Origin: Flavisphingomonas formosensis
GTDB taxonomy: Bacteria > Pseudomonadota > Alphaproteobacteria > Sphingomonadales > Sphingomonadaceae
Reading direction: 5' to 3'
Length of the DNA: 64,000 bases
NCBI RefSeq assembly: GCF_009755815.1
Contig: NZ_WRPK01000001.1
Coordinates: 248,001 to 312,000 of the forward strand
A model generated the notes under the pieces. The model saw nothing but the letters and a program-made list of their open reading frames with translations. It did not search any database and was not told where the DNA came from. The translations under genes were made by a program, and so were the position numbers. This document shows positions 10,404 to 21,641 of the stretch, piece by piece. Position 1 is the first letter of the stretch, and the number at the start of each line of letters is the position of its first letter.

Positions 10404-11306
10404 CTAGCTGAGCCGCGTGGGCACGGGCTCGTCGGGGAGCGGGATGAACTCGCTCTCGCCGGGCACGTCGGCAAAGCGCCGTGCGCGCCAATCCTGCTTC
10501 GCCTGTTCGATGCGATCGGCCGAGCTGGAGACGAAATTCCAGTAGATGTAGCGTTTCTCGGCGAAAGGCTCGCCACCGAGCAGCATCAGCCGGGTCTCGC
10601 CGACGGCGGTCAGCACGATCTCCTCGTCCGGCCGGAAGATGACCAGCTGCGCGCTCTCGAAAACGCCGTCCTGACCGGCGACGCTGATCGCGCCCGAGAC
10701 GATGTAGACGGCGCGTTCGACATGCTCGGCATCGATCCGCAGGCGCGCGGACGGCGCAAGGCGGATCTCGGCATACATCATGTCGGACAGCGTCTGGACG
10801 GGCGAGGTGACGCCGAACAGCGTGCCGGCGATCACCCGCGCCTGCATGTCCGCATCCTGCACGAAGGGCAGCGTTTCCGCGCCGTGATGCACGAAGCTGG
10901 GCGCCGTTTCCTCATGCGCGGTCGGCAGTGCTACCCAGCTCTGGATGCCGTAGAGCGGACCTCCGGCTGACCTTATCTCCGGCGCGGATCGTTCGGAATG
11001 GACGATGCCGCGGCCGGCAGTCATCCAGTTGACTGCACCCGGACGGATCGGCTGGACCTCGCCCAGGCTGTCCCGGTGCAATATCTCGCCGTCGAACAGA
11101 TAGGTGACGGTCGACAGGCCGATATGGGGATGCGGCCGCACGTCGAGGCCATGGCCGGCCGCAAGGTCGGTAGGCCCCATCTGGTCGAGGAAGATGAAGG
11201 GACCGACCATCCGCCGCTGGCGCGACGGCAGGGCGCGGCGGACGGTGAAGCCATCGCCCAGATCACGCAGGGGTGGGATCAGAGCGAGCTGGACGGGGTC
11301 TGTCAT
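10404..11306 (-). CDS. Pirin family protein (bicupin)
   Basis: The 300-residue bicupin belongs to the pirin family of iron-binding proteins, some with quercetin 2,3-dioxygenase activity. The N-terminal cupin contains VRPHPHIGLSTVTYLFDGEI and GAVNWMTAGRGIVHSERS, which provide metal-ligand histidines. FVSSSADRIEQAKQDW near the C-terminus is typical of the longer, YhaK/PA-type pirins. It is the last gene of the run pirin-wrbA-unknown-pirin on the minus strand, divergent from a LysR gene, a setting that suggests oxidative or electrophile stress. Confidence 0.9.
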   Translation of the reverse strand: MTDPVQLALIPPLRDLGDGFTVRRALPSRQRRMVGPFIFLDQMGPTDLAAGHGLDVRPHPHIGLSTVTYLFDGEILHRDSLGEVQPIRPGAVNWMTAGRGIVHSERSAPEIRSAGGPLYGIQSWVALPTAHEETAPSFVHHGAETLPFVQDADMQARVIAGTLFGVTSPVQTLSDMMYAEIRLAPSARLRIDAEHVERAVYIVSGAISVAGQDGVFESAQLVIFRPDEEIVLTAVGETRLMLLGGEPFAEKRYIYWNFVSSSADRIEQAKQDWRARRFADVPGESEFIPLPDEPVPTRLS

Positions 11307-11327
11307 CGATCTGATCCTTTCCGGCGA

Positions 11328-11660
11328 TCAGCGCTGGGCGAGCATCGCCACGGCGGCAACCTGACCCTTGCTGAAGCCGAGTTCAACCAGCTTCCGGCCC
11401 AGATCCGCCGCTGCTTCCGCGTGGCCCCGCGCGGTGCAGACGAAACGGCGCAGCGTTTCGAGCTTGGGATCGGCCAAGGGCAGCTGGCCCTGATAGCCGG
11501 TGAGAATGCGAAGCACGCTGCGGAAGAAGGTGCCGACGCGCGACGGCGGCGTATAGCCGCCGCAGCCGCGATCGCCCGCCTCACGCAGGGCGAGAGCCAC
11601 CACCTTCCACTCCAGCGGGGAGAGCTGGGGCGCTTCGAAATCGTGGGTCATCGCAGTCAT
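11328..11660 (-). CDS. Conserved hypothetical protein in pirin/WrbA operon
   Basis: The 110-residue soluble protein starts MTAMTHDFEAPQLSPLEWKVVALALREAG. AAGGAG lies 10 nt before the ATG at 11660; a nearer ATG at 11669 is only 1 nt from the box. The sequence is mostly helical, with a Cys-containing GDRGCGGYTPPSR turn and a helical C-terminus (GRKLVELGFSKGQVAAVAML). No enzyme or DNA-binding motif is certain. It sits 34 nt after wrbA and 21 nt before the 300-residue pirin gene, so co-expression with redox proteins is likely. Confidence 0.75.
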   Translation of the reverse strand: MTAMTHDFEAPQLSPLEWKVVALALREAGDRGCGGYTPPSRVGTFFRSVLRILTGYQGQLPLADPKLETLRRFVCTARGHAEAAADLGRKLVELGFSKGQVAAVAMLAQR

Positions 11661-11694
11661 CTCAAACATACTCCTTCGAAGCGCTCCGTTAGGC

Positions 11695-12294
11695 TCAGCC
11701 GAACAGCTTCGCTGTGACTTCCGCCACATGACGGCCCTGGAAGCGTGCACCCTCGATCTCATTGTCGCTCGGCTGGCGCGATCCGTCGCCGCCGGCGATG
11801 GTGGTGACGCCGTAGGGCGAGCCGCCCGTCACCTCTTCATGGCCGAGCTGGCCCTGGAAGCTGTAGGGCAGACCGACCACCACCATGCCGAAGTGCAGGA
11901 GGTTGGTGATGATCGAGAAGAGCGTGGTCTCCTGTCCGCCATGCTGGGACGCGGTGGAGGTGAAGGCCGAGCCGACCTTGCCGTTCAGCGCGCCCTTCGC
12001 CCACAGGCCGCCGGCCTGATCGAGGAAGGCCGCCATCTGCGAGGACATGCGGCCGAAGCGCGTCCCGGTGCCGATGATGATCGCATCGTAATTTTCGAGA
12101 TCGGCGACAGTGGCGACGGGCGCCTCCTGGTCGACCTTGAAATGCGCGCCCTGGGCGATTTCCAGCGGCACCGTCTCCGGCACCCGCTTCACGTCCACGG
12201 TGGCGCCGGCACTGCGCGCGCCCTCGGCGATGGCTTGCGCCATCGTCTCGATATGGCCGTAGCTGGAATAATAGAGGACGAGGATCTTGGACAT
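11695..12294 (-). CDS. wrbA: NAD(P)H:quinone oxidoreductase WrbA
   Basis: The 199-residue flavodoxin-like protein reduces quinones by two electrons using FMN and NAD(P)H, limiting semiquinone formation. [19 protein letters not shown] holds the FMN phosphate loop. [45 protein letters not shown] and the C-terminal GASPYG-type loop ([23 protein letters not shown]) are WrbA hallmarks. The start at 12294 follows a GGAG box. The gene lies between pirin genes in a presumed LysR-controlled operon. Confidence 0.96.
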   Translation of the reverse strand: MSKILVLYYSSYGHIETMAQAIAEGARSAGATVDVKRVPETVPLEIAQGAHFKVDQEAPVATVADLENYDAIIIGTGTRFGRMSSQMAAFLDQAGGLWAKGALNGKVGSAFTSTASQHGGQETTLFSIITNLLHFGMVVVGLPYSFQGQLGHEEVTGGSPYGVTTIAGGDGSRQPSDNEIEGARFQGRHVAEVTAKLFG

Positions 12295-12340
12295 TTCAGA
12301 AACTCCCGGCGAGATAGTGGAAAAGGCGGAAAAGGAAAGA

Positions 12341-13045
12341 TCAGGCGGCGTCGACCAGAACGATTTCGGCGTCATCGAGCGCCGTGACGTCGATCGTGTC
12401 GACCGCGGTGATCGCGGCGCCGTCACGCGCGTCGATACGCACGCCGTTCACCTCGATGCTGCCTTTGGCCGGCACCAGATAGAGATGGCGATCGCCGCTG
12501 GTCGGATAGGCTGTGCTCTGCCCTGCCTTCAGCGTCGCGCCCAGCACGCGGGCATCGGTGCGGATCGGCAGTGCGTCGGCATCCTCGGCGAAGCCGCTGG
12601 CGAGAGTGACGAAGCGGCCGGCGCGATCACCCTTGGGGAAGGGTTTGGCGCCCCATGACGGCGCGACGCGTGGGCGGCCGCGGTCGGGCACGATCCAGAT
12701 CTGGAAGAGCCGGGTTTCGACATCCTCCAGATTATATTCGCTGTGCGCGATGCCGGTGCCGGCGGACATCACTTGGACGTCGCCCGCTTCGGTGCGGCCC
12801 TTGTTACCCAGGCTGTCCTGGTGGGTGATCGCGCCTTCGCGGATATAGGTGATGATCTCCATATCGGCATGGGGATGCGGCGGAAAACCGGTACGCGGCG
12901 CGATCGCATCGTCGTTCCAGACGCGCAGCGCGCCCCAGTGCACCCGATCGCCATCATGATAATCGGCGAAGGAGAAATGATGATGAGCGTCGAGCCAGCC
13001 ATGGTTCGCTGCGCCCAGTGTCTCGAAGGGTCTGCGTTCGATCAT
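12341..13045 (-). CDS. Pirin family protein (YhhW-type)
   Basis: The 234-residue bicupin of the shorter YhhW type is a likely quercetinase or redox sensor. The motifs [25 protein letters not shown] and [10 protein letters not shown] give the His/His/His/Glu metal site of the N-terminal cupin. The C-terminal cupin is degenerate. It is the first gene of the minus-strand operon and is transcribed away from the LysR gene. The intergenic space holds a CATCA-N10-TGATG palindrome. Confidence 0.93.
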   Translation of the reverse strand: MIERRPFETLGAANHGWLDAHHHFSFADYHDGDRVHWGALRVWNDDAIAPRTGFPPHPHADMEIITYIREGAITHQDSLGNKGRTEAGDVQVMSAGTGIAHSEYNLEDVETRLFQIWIVPDRGRPRVAPSWGAKPFPKGDRAGRFVTLASGFAEDADALPIRTDARVLGATLKAGQSTAYPTSGDRHLYLVPAKGSIEVNGVRIDARDGAAITAVDTIDVTALDDAEIVLVDAA

Positions 13046-13107
13046 GTCGGAAACTCCCGAGCGGCCCGGAGGCCTTGCTTGGCAGTCCAGATAGGCGTTT
13101 CCGATCG

Positions 13108-13127
13108 CATCAGAAATAGATATGATG
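13108..13127. promoter_or_regulatory. Candidate LysR operator
   Basis: The perfect inverted repeat CATCA-N10-TGATG lies in the 110-nt gap between the divergent pirin and lysR genes. It contains the T-N11-A arrangement seen at LysR-family sites. Position and symmetry are the only evidence. Confidence 0.4.
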
Positions 13128-13155
13128 GAAAAGCATCGTTTCGGATTTAATCATA

Positions 13156-14085
13156 ATGGCCAATCTTCCCGATTTCGAAGCCTGGGCGGTATTCGCCAAG
13201 GTGGCGGAGCGCGGCTCCTTCTCCGCGGCCGCGGCTGAACTGAACCTGTCGAAAGCCACCGTTTCCAAGGCGGTGGCGCGGCTGGAGGAGCGGCTCGGCG
13301 CCCCCCTGCTGCACAGAAGCTCACGCCGCCTGTCGCTCAGCGAGACAGGGCGCATGTCGCTGGAACGGGCGCAGCGCATCCTCGCGGAGGGTGAGGCGAT
13401 CGAGGAGGAAGCGTCCGAAAAGGCGGCCGAACCCCACGGCCTGGTGCGCCTCGCCGCGCCCATGTCGTTCGGCGTGCTGCATCTCGGAGACCTGCTGCCG
13501 GATTTTCTGGCGCTCTATCCGAAGGTCTCGGTCGAGGTGCATCTGTCCGATCAATATGTCGACCTGATCGGCGGTGGTTACGACGCGGCCCTCCGGATCG
13601 GTGCGCTGGCCGATTCCGCGCTGCGCGCCCGGCGGCTGTTCACGATGCGCGCGCCGCTGGTCGGCTCACCCGCCTATTTCGCGCGCCACGGCCGGCCGCA
13701 GCATCCGCGCGAGCTGGAGAATCATCAGCTCATCCGCTACTCGCACCGCACCAATCCGAGCATGCTGACTTTCTATCATCCGCTGGAAGGCGAATGCACG
13801 GTGCGTGTCGACGGGCGGATCCTCACCAACAATGGCGATATCGTGCTGCCGTCGCTGCTGGGCGGCATCGCGATGGGGGTGCAGCCGGAATTCTTCGTCT
13901 GGCAGCATCTGCGCGACGGGCGGCTCGAAGAGGCGCTGGCCGGTTGGTCCGGCGCGCCGGCGGCGCTCCACATCGTGACGCCGCCGGGCTCACGCCGCCC
14001 GGCACGGGTGCGTGCGCTGATCGAGTTCCTCGCGGACCGTTTCCTGCAGGCGCCGTGGGCGCATGGGGTGTCCGTGAAGGAATAG
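13156..14085 (+). CDS. LysR family transcriptional regulator
   Basis: The 309-residue LysR regulator has an N-terminal winged HTH (about 6-65, FAKVAERGSFSAAAAELNLS then KATVSKAVARLEERLG) and a C-terminal periplasmic-binding-like effector domain (LVRLAAPMSFGVLHLGDLLP onward). The sequence is of the DsdC/AaeR-like group common beside pirin genes. It is divergent from the pirin-wrbA operon, which it probably controls together with itself. The effector is unknown; similar pairs respond to electrophiles or quinones, but that is inference here. Confidence 0.93.
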   Translation: MANLPDFEAWAVFAKVAERGSFSAAAAELNLSKATVSKAVARLEERLGAPLLHRSSRRLSLSETGRMSLERAQRILAEGEAIEEEASEKAAEPHGLVRLAAPMSFGVLHLGDLLPDFLALYPKVSVEVHLSDQYVDLIGGGYDAALRIGALADSALRARRLFTMRAPLVGSPAYFARHGRPQHPRELENHQLIRYSHRTNPSMLTFYHPLEGECTVRVDGRILTNNGDIVLPSLLGGIAMGVQPEFFVWQHLRDGRLEEALAGWSGAPAALHIVTPPGSRRPARVRALIEFLADRFLQAPWAHGVSVKE

Positions 14086-14130
14086 TTCGGAAAATCGTCG
14101 GTTCGGTTCGAGCGTAGTCGATAACCCGGA

Positions 14131-14172
14131 CCGAGCGAAGTCGAGGTTCCTGACCTTCTCGACTTCGCTCGG
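14131..14172. terminator. Bidirectional terminator-like palindrome
   Basis: Perfect 15-bp inverted repeat (CCGAGCGAAGTCGAG at 14131-14145 and its complement at 14158-14172, 12-nt loop) between the convergent lysR and pccA genes. There is no T tract. The same core appears degenerately just upstream (TCGAGCGTAGTCGA), so it may also be a dispersed palindromic element. Confidence 0.55.
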
Positions 14173-14219
14173 ATCGAATGGGAAGGGCTATGATCGTCGA
14201 GCGATCTTGCTCTTCGAAC

Positions 14220-16202
<1,983 letters not shown>

Positions 16203-16213
16203 TCCCCGTCCCG

Positions 16214-17209
16214 TTATTCGGCCGCGATGGCGAGCGGTTCACGCGCCAGCGAAGGTTTGAGCCCCAGTTTGTCGAAAAGCTTGGCGTCCGCGTTGGAACC
16301 GGCATTGCCGGTGGTCAGCAGCTTGTCGCCCGTGAAGATCGAGTTGGCGCCGGCCAGGAAGGCGAGCGCCTGTGTCGCTTCCGACATCGATTCGCGCCCG
16401 GCGGAGAGGCGGACCACCGAGGCCGGCATGGTGATGCGTGCCACCGCGACGGTACGCACGAACTCGATCTCGTCGATCTGCGCTGCCGGAATGCCCTTCA
16501 GCATGTCGCCCAGCGGCGTGCCTTCGATCGGCACAAGCTCGTTGATCGGCACGCTGCCCGGATGCTCGGGCAGCGTTGCCAGCGCATGGATGAAACCGAC
16601 GCGATCGGCGCGGGTCTCGCCCATGCCGACGATGCCGCCGCAGCACACGTTGATCCCGGCGCCGCGCACGCGCTCCAGCGTCCGGAGGCGATCGTCATAG
16701 GTGCGGGTGGTGACGACATCGCCATAATATTCGGGCGAGCTGTCGAGATTATGGTTGTAATAGTCGAGCCCGGCCTCGGCGAGCCGTTCGGTCTGCTCGT
16801 CGCTGAGCATGCCCAGCGTCATGCAGGTCTCCAGCCCCATCGCCTTCACCCCCTCGACCATCGCGACGATGGCGTCCATGTCGCGATCCTTGGGCTCACG
16901 CCAGGCGGCGCCCATGCAGAAGCGCTCGGAGCCGGCGGCCTTGGCCTCGCGCGCGGCCTCCAGCACGGCATCGACGGCCATCAGCTTCTCGGCCTTGAGG
17001 CCGGTGTCGTGGCTGGCGGACTGGCTGCAATAGCCGCAATTCTCCGCGCAGCCGCCGGTCTTGATCGAAAGGAGGGTCGAAAGCTGCACCGCATTGGCGT
17101 CATGATAAGCGCGATGCACCGTCTGCGCCTGCCAGAGCAGATCGTTGAACGGCAGATCGAAGAGCGCGGCGATCTCTTCGCGGGTCCAGTCGGTACGAGG
17201 CTTGACCAT
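16214..17209 (-). CDS. bioB: Biotin synthase
   Basis: The 331-residue radical-SAM enzyme inserts sulfur into dethiobiotin. The CxxxCxxC cluster motif is CAENCGYC (Cys54, 58, 61). [37 protein letters not shown] and the cluster-II Arg region [10 protein letters not shown] match BioB. The start [12 protein letters not shown] at 17209 aligns with E. coli BioB and has a GGAG box 5 nt upstream. An in-frame ATG at 17239 overlaps the stop of the upstream gene as ATGA and would add ten residues. No other bio genes are near; its position before pccA links cofactor supply to a biotin enzyme. Confidence 0.96.
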   Translation of the reverse strand: MVKPRTDWTREEIAALFDLPFNDLLWQAQTVHRAYHDANAVQLSTLLSIKTGGCAENCGYCSQSASHDTGLKAEKLMAVDAVLEAAREAKAAGSERFCMGAAWREPKDRDMDAIVAMVEGVKAMGLETCMTLGMLSDEQTERLAEAGLDYYNHNLDSSPEYYGDVVTTRTYDDRLRTLERVRGAGINVCCGGIVGMGETRADRVGFIHALATLPEHPGSVPINELVPIEGTPLGDMLKGIPAAQIDEIEFVRTVAVARITMPASVVRLSAGRESMSEATQALAFLAGANSIFTGDKLLTTGNAGSNADAKLFDKLGLKPSLAREPLAIAAE

Positions 17210-17235
17210 GCCAACTCCGTTGAAAATATAGGATT

Positions 17236-17700
17236 TCATTGAAGACCCTGCGCCTTCTTAAACGCCTTCACGTCGCTATTGAACAAATCATCAACAGACG
17301 GGCGTTTCTGTTCATAGTCGGAGTCCTTCGTATAGATACTATACGTTCCGTCTCCATTTTCACTGATGTAATAGATCGCCTTAAAGTCTTTAATGGAGCC
17401 ATCTGAAAACCCAGCGCCGGAAATTCCTGAACAATAGAAGGGGCCGTTCGAGCTTGACACACTATAAGATCGCTGCCGAATACCCTTAAGCACACGAATA
17501 GTCTTGATTATTCCTTGAACACTTGAATCGGCAAAGCCTGTATCTTTGACGATTCCTGTAAATTTTCCGAGAACTATAACTGCGCTTCTCGCGGAATAAT
17601 CCCGCATCTCCCAAGCGGGTGGCCTTCGCGCACAGGCGCTGGCACTTTCCCCGATACACAGACCGGCAAATAACAGAATAAAGGCAATACCAGATTTCAC
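17236..17700 (-). CDS. Hypothetical exported protein, low G+C, inserted between scpA and bioB
   Basis: The 154-residue product has a signal peptide ([22 protein letters not shown], cut near 22) and a mature part with Cys23, Cys89 (FYCSG) and a beta-rich middle. No family is recognised. It starts at GTG (17700), overlapping the scpA stop as GTGA, and its stop overlaps an ATG upstream of bioB, so it is translationally linked on both sides. Base composition is clearly lower in G+C than the neighbours (many TTT, AAA, ATA codons), indicating recent acquisition. Its function is unrelated to any visible step of propionate metabolism. Confidence 0.75.
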   Translation of the reverse strand: MKSGIAFILLFAGLCIGESASACARRPPAWEMRDYSARSAVIVLGKFTGIVKDTGFADSSVQGIIKTIRVLKGIRQRSYSVSSSNGPFYCSGISGAGFSDGSIKDFKAIYYISENGDGTYSIYTKDSDYEQKRPSVDDLFNSDVKAFKKAQGLQ

Positions 17701-19841
17701 TCGGCAGCCTCGTCGATGCCCTCTGGGGGCAGATTGTGTCCGAGCAGCCGTAGCACTTCGCCGGCGGCGGTGACCAGATTGGTACCCGGGCCGAAAATGC
17801 CCTGGACGCCGGCATCGCGGAGAAACTGATAGTCCTGCGCGGGGATGACGCCGCCGGCGACGACCTTGATGTCCGGCCGGCCGGCGTCGCGCAGATGGCC
17901 GATCAGCTCGGGGATCAGCGTCTTGTGCCCGGCGGCGAGGCTGGAGGCGCCGACCACGTCGACATCCGCCTTGATCGCCATCTCGGCGGCTTCCTTGGGC
18001 GTCTGGAAAAGCGGGCCGGCGAGTACGTCGAAGCCGAGGTCGCCGAAGGCCGAACTCACCAGGTTCGCGCCGCGGTCATGGCCGTCCTGGCCCATCTTGG
18101 CGACGAACAGCTTGGGCTTGCGGCCCTTGCGCTGCGCGATCGCATTGACGCCGTCCACCAAATTTCCCCAGCGCGCTTCCTCGCCATAGGCGCCGCCATA
18201 GATGCCCTTCACCGGCGTCGGGCTGGTGCCGTAACGGCCGAAGACATCCTCCATCGCGGCGGAGATCTCACCCAGCGTCGCGCGTTTGCGCGCGCATTCG
18301 ACGGCGAGGCCGAGGAGATTCTCCTTGCCCCTGGCGCCCTCGCGCAACGCATCGAGCGCGGCCTGGCAGGCGGCCTCGTCGCGGCCGGCCTTCACCTTCT
18401 GGATGCGGCGGATCTGCGCCTCGCGCACGGCGTGGTTGTCGACATCGAGGATCTCGATCTCGGCTTCCTCGGCGAGGCGATATTTGTTGACGCCGACGAT
18501 CACCTGCTCGCCGCGGTCGATGCGCGCGGCGGTGGCGGCGGCGGCTTCCTCGATCATCGCCTTGGGCCAGCCGGCGGCGACCGCCTTGGCCATTCCGCCC
18601 TCGGCCTCGACCCGCTCGATGATCTCCCAGGCCTTGTCGACCAGCTCCTGGGTCAGCGCCTCGACATAATAGGAGCCACCGAGCGGATCGACGACCTTGG
18701 TCATGCCGGTCTCTTCCTGGATCACGATCTGCGTGTTGCGCGCGATCCGGGCGGAGAAGTCGGTGGGCAGCGCGATCGCCTCGTCGAGCGCGTTGGTGTG
18801 GAGCGACTGGGTGCCGCCCAGCATCGCCGCCATCGCCTCGATCGTGGTGCGCATGACGTTGTTGTAGGGATCCTGCTCGGTAAGCGAGACGCCCGACGTC
18901 TGGCAGTGGGTGCGCAGCATCTTGGAGCGCTCGTCCTTGGCGCCCAGCCTGGTCATCACCCGGTGCCAGAGTACGCGCGCCGCGCGCAGCTTGGCGATCT
19001 CCATGAAGAAGTTCATGCCGATCGCGAAGAAGAAGGAGAGGCGGCCGGCGAACTTGTCGATGTCGAGGCCGGAGGCCACGCCATATTTCACATATTCCAT
19101 GCCGTCGGCGATGGTGAAGGCAAGCTCCTGCACCTGCGTCGCGCCGGCTTCCTGCATATGGTAGCCGGAGATGGAGATGGAGTTGAATTTCGGCATGTTC
19201 GCGCTGGTGAAGGCGAAGATGTCCGAGATGATCCGCATGCTCGGCTCGGGCGGGTAGATATAGGTGTTGCGGACCATGAACTCCTTGAGGATGTCGTTCT
19301 GGATGGTCCCGTCGAGCTGGGCTTGCGACACGCCCTGCTCCTCGCCCGCGACGATGAAGAAGGCGAGGATCGGGATGACCGCGCCGTTCATCGTCATCGA
19401 CACCGACATCTTGTCGAGCGGAATGCCGTCGAACAGGATCTTCATGTCGTCGATCGTGTCGATCGCCACGCCTGCCTTGCCGACGTCGCCGGTCACGCGC
19501 GGATGATCGCTGTCATAGCCGCGGTGGGTGGCGAGATCGAAGGCGACCGAGAGGCCCTTCTGCCCCGCCTTGAGGTTGCGATGATAGAAGGCGTTGGACG
19601 CCTCGGCGGTGGAGAAGCCCGCATATTGGCGGATCGTCCACGGCCGGCCGGCATACATGGAGGCGCGCACGCCGCGGGTGAAGGGCGCGAAGCCGGGCAG
19701 GCCCGGATCGATCCCCGCCACATCCTCGGCGGTGTAGAGCGGCTTCACCGCGATGCCCTCGGGGGTGTTCCAGGTCAGGTCCTGGCCCTTGACCTCCTTG
19801 GCGGCAGCGGTCTGCCAGTCGGCGATCGTCTTGTCGGTCAT
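17697..19841 (-). CDS. scpA: Methylmalonyl-CoA mutase
   Basis: The 714-residue adenosylcobalamin enzyme rearranges (R)-methylmalonyl-CoA to succinyl-CoA. The N-terminal substrate barrel contains [21 protein letters not shown] and the segment [13 protein letters not shown]. The C-terminal B12 domain has the base-off motif DGHDRG (His588) with later GGVIP and GTN loops. Length matches the homodimeric/catalytic type. It begins with an ATGA overlap on the stop of the upstream ParE-like frame and ends with a GTGA overlap on the low-G+C gene. No MeaB-type GTPase chaperone gene is in the window. Confidence 0.97.
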   Translation of the reverse strand: MTDKTIADWQTAAAKEVKGQDLTWNTPEGIAVKPLYTAEDVAGIDPGLPGFAPFTRGVRASMYAGRPWTIRQYAGFSTAEASNAFYHRNLKAGQKGLSVAFDLATHRGYDSDHPRVTGDVGKAGVAIDTIDDMKILFDGIPLDKMSVSMTMNGAVIPILAFFIVAGEEQGVSQAQLDGTIQNDILKEFMVRNTYIYPPEPSMRIISDIFAFTSANMPKFNSISISGYHMQEAGATQVQELAFTIADGMEYVKYGVASGLDIDKFAGRLSFFFAIGMNFFMEIAKLRAARVLWHRVMTRLGAKDERSKMLRTHCQTSGVSLTEQDPYNNVMRTTIEAMAAMLGGTQSLHTNALDEAIALPTDFSARIARNTQIVIQEETGMTKVVDPLGGSYYVEALTQELVDKAWEIIERVEAEGGMAKAVAAGWPKAMIEEAAAATAARIDRGEQVIVGVNKYRLAEEAEIEILDVDNHAVREAQIRRIQKVKAGRDEAACQAALDALREGARGKENLLGLAVECARKRATLGEISAAMEDVFGRYGTSPTPVKGIYGGAYGEEARWGNLVDGVNAIAQRKGRKPKLFVAKMGQDGHDRGANLVSSAFGDLGFDVLAGPLFQTPKEAAEMAIKADVDVVGASSLAAGHKTLIPELIGHLRDAGRPDIKVVAGGVIPAQDYQFLRDAGVQGIFGPGTNLVTAAGEVLRLLGHNLPPEGIDEAAE

Positions 19842-20111
19842 GCTCTTTCTCGCGTGCTCAGGACACGGACGACGAAGATGCCATCATCGTCGATCGTGTA
19901 GATGAGGAGATATTGGAGATCGCGGAGGAGATATTCGCGCGTGCCGGGAATATCGCCGATGCGAGCGGTGTAGGGGGCGGACTGCCAGTGCGTCGGCACG
20001 ATCCTCGATGATGGCGACCACGGCGTCGGCCCGATCGGGATCGCGGTCGGCATGAAAATGCCAGATACGCTCGAGATCGGCGCGCGCGTTGAACGCCCAG
20101 CGGACCGCCAC
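19838..20111 (-). pseudogene. ParE/RelE-family toxin with a single-base frameshift
   Basis: Starting at GTG 20111, the frame reads AVRWAFNARADLERIWHFHADRDPDRADAVV and so on, typical of ParE toxins, and then loses similarity. The +1-shifted frame restores [44 protein letters not shown], the normal ParE C-terminus, and stops at 19838 overlapping the scpA ATG. The switch falls at a run of five G on plus (19973-19977). With four, one continuous protein of about 90 residues results (..ALAVRPYTARIGDI..). It is either a true inactivation or a base-calling error. The upstream antitoxin gene stop (TAG) abuts the GTG. Confidence 0.8.
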
Positions 20112-20375
20112 CTAGCCGCGCTGCGCGAAGAAACGGCGTTTGACCTCGGCCATGTGATCGTGGAGCTCTTCGCTGCTGATCGTGCGCCCCGCCCGGATGT
20201 CGTCGAGACCTTCCTGGACCGCAGCGGCGAAGGCGCGCTGGCGCTCGACATAGGTGTGCACGGCGTCGCCGAGCAGCTCATCGAGCGGACGCTCGCTGTT
20301 CCGCGCCCATTGCTCCAGCTCGGCGAGCTCCTTCGCCGGGATCTGGAGCTGCACTGCCCTGGTCTCTTCGCCCAT
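20112..20375 (-). CDS. ParD-like antitoxin
   Basis: The 87-residue acidic, helical protein (MGEETRAVQLQIPAKELAELEQWARN...) has an N-terminal ribbon-helix-helix-like segment and a C-terminal toxin-wrapping region (RTISSEELHDHMAEVKRRFFAQRG). The motif ISSEELHD/HMAEVKRRF is common in antitoxins paired with ParE. The toxin gene begins on the next base after the stop codon. The pair sits inside the propionyl-CoA operon, between the enoyl-CoA hydratase and scpA genes. The antitoxin may still act as a DNA-binding regulator if the toxin is dead. Confidence 0.8.
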   Translation of the reverse strand: MGEETRAVQLQIPAKELAELEQWARNSERPLDELLGDAVHTYVERQRAFAAAVQEGLDDIRAGRTISSEELHDHMAEVKRRFFAQRG

Positions 20376-20418
20376 GCCGCCTCCATAGCCCGAAACGCCG
20401 ATGATGACGAGATCATGT

Positions 20419-21201
20419 TCACCGGCCCTTGAACACCGGCGGGCGCTTCTCGGCGAAGGCGGCGATGGATTCCTTGAAGTCCTCGGTCTTGCCCGAGGCG
20501 CTCTGGTTGTCGCGCTCGATCTGGAGCGTCTCCGGCAGGGTGGCGGTCAGCGCCGCGGCGATCTGCTTGCGGATGCGGCCGATCGCCTGCGTCGGTCCGG
20601 CGGCGAGCTTGCGCGCGATCGCGGTCGCCTCCTCGAGCACCTTCTCGTCGTCGACGACGCGGGTGACGAGCCCGGCGGCCAGCGCATCCTCGGCCATCAG
20701 CCGCTCGCCGAGCAGCGCCATCTCCAGCGCCTTCACCCGCCCGACCGCCTTGGCGACCATCCAGCTCGCGCCGCCATCCGGCACCAGGCCGATATTGACG
20801 AAGGCGAGCAGCAGATAGGCCGAGCGGGCCATGACGCTGATGTCGCCGGACAGCGCGTAGCTGCAGCCCGCGCCCGCGGCGAGGCCGTTGATCGCGGTAA
20901 CCACCGGGATGTCGAGATTGGCGAGCTTGAGCGCCAGCGGATTATAGCATTCGTCGACGATCGGGCCGAGGTCCTCGGGCAGCCCGGTCTCGCCGCGCGC
21001 GGTGAGATCCGCGCCCGAGCAGAAGGCGCGGCCCTCGCCGGTCAGGATCAGCGCGCGGGCGCCGTTGGTCACCGCCTCGTCGATCGCGGCCATCGTCTCG
21101 GCGAAGAGCTGCGGCGTCAGCGCGTTCAGCCGGTCGGGCCGGTTGAGCGTGAGCGTCGCCACATTCTCGGCAAGCTCCAGCCGGATGGTCTCGTAGCTCA
21201 A
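20419..21201 (-). CDS. Enoyl-CoA hydratase/isomerase family protein (PaaG-like)
   Basis: The 260-residue crotonase-fold protein has LNRPDRLNALTPQL, the oxyanion-hole region GRAFCSGADLTARG, and INGLAAGAGCSYALSGDISVMA. At the second catalytic position it has VNIGLVPDGGASWMV, with Asp rather than Glu, which fits the PaaG isomerase-type subgroup. It could be a 2-enoyl-CoA hydratase or isomerase feeding propionyl-CoA from odd-chain or branched acyl-CoAs; the sequence alone does not fix the substrate. It overlaps mce as ATGA, so both are translated together. Confidence 0.9.
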   Translation of the reverse strand: MSYETIRLELAENVATLTLNRPDRLNALTPQLFAETMAAIDEAVTNGARALILTGEGRAFCSGADLTARGETGLPEDLGPIVDECYNPLALKLANLDIPVVTAINGLAAGAGCSYALSGDISVMARSAYLLLAFVNIGLVPDGGASWMVAKAVGRVKALEMALLGERLMAEDALAAGLVTRVVDDEKVLEEATAIARKLAAGPTQAIGRIRKQIAAALTATLPETLQIERDNQSASGKTEDFKESIAAFAEKRPPVFKGR

Positions 21202-21641
21202 TGCCCGGCCCCCGGCTTCGGCGTTTCCATGATCTCGGTCAGCACGCCGTTCATGTCCTTGGGATGGACGAAGAAGATCAGGGTGCCGTGCGCGCCGATG
21301 CGCGGCTCGCCCAACACCTTCTTGCCGAGCCCTTCGAACCAGGCCTTCGCCTCGTGGATGTCGGGCACCTCATAGCACATGTGATGCTGGCCGCCGGCCG
21401 GGTTCTTGGCGAGGAAGCCGTGGATCGGGCTGTCCTCGCCCAGCGGCTCGACCAGCTCGATCTGGGTGCCCGCCGTGCCGTTCTCGCCCGGCGTGTCGAC
21501 GAAGCAGACCTTCACCTTCTGCGCCGGCATGTCGAACGGCTCATGGATCTTGGTGGCGCCCATGATGTCGCGATAATAAGCGACCGACGCCTCGATAGAG
21601 GGCGTGGCGACGCCGATATGGTTCAAACGGCCGAGTTTCAT
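21198..21641 (-). CDS. mce: Methylmalonyl-CoA epimerase
   Basis: The 147-residue vicinal-oxygen-chelate enzyme converts (S)- to (R)-methylmalonyl-CoA between PccAB and the mutase. The start LGRLNHIGVATPSIEASVAYY gives the first metal His. GGQHHMCYEVPDI and GTLIFFVHPKDMNGVLTEIME provide further ligands (His and Glu). Length is typical. Its ATG overlaps the stop of the upstream lipoprotein gene (ATGA) and its end overlaps the enoyl-CoA hydratase start. Confidence 0.96.
   Translation of the reverse strand: MKLGRLNHIGVATPSIEASVAYYRDIMGATKIHEPFDMPAQKVKVCFVDTPGENGTAGTQIELVEPLGEDSPIHGFLAKNPAGGQHHMCYEVPDIHEAKAWFEGLGKKVLGEPRIGAHGTLIFFVHPKDMNGVLTEIMETPKPGAGH

Noticed and set aside
11021-11266. Short frames overlapping the pirin genes
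   Set aside because: Off-frame readings inside conserved pirin sequence.
17895-19901. A 668-codon plus-strand frame opposite scpA
   Set aside because: Antisense shadow of methylmalonyl-CoA mutase with no protein-like features.
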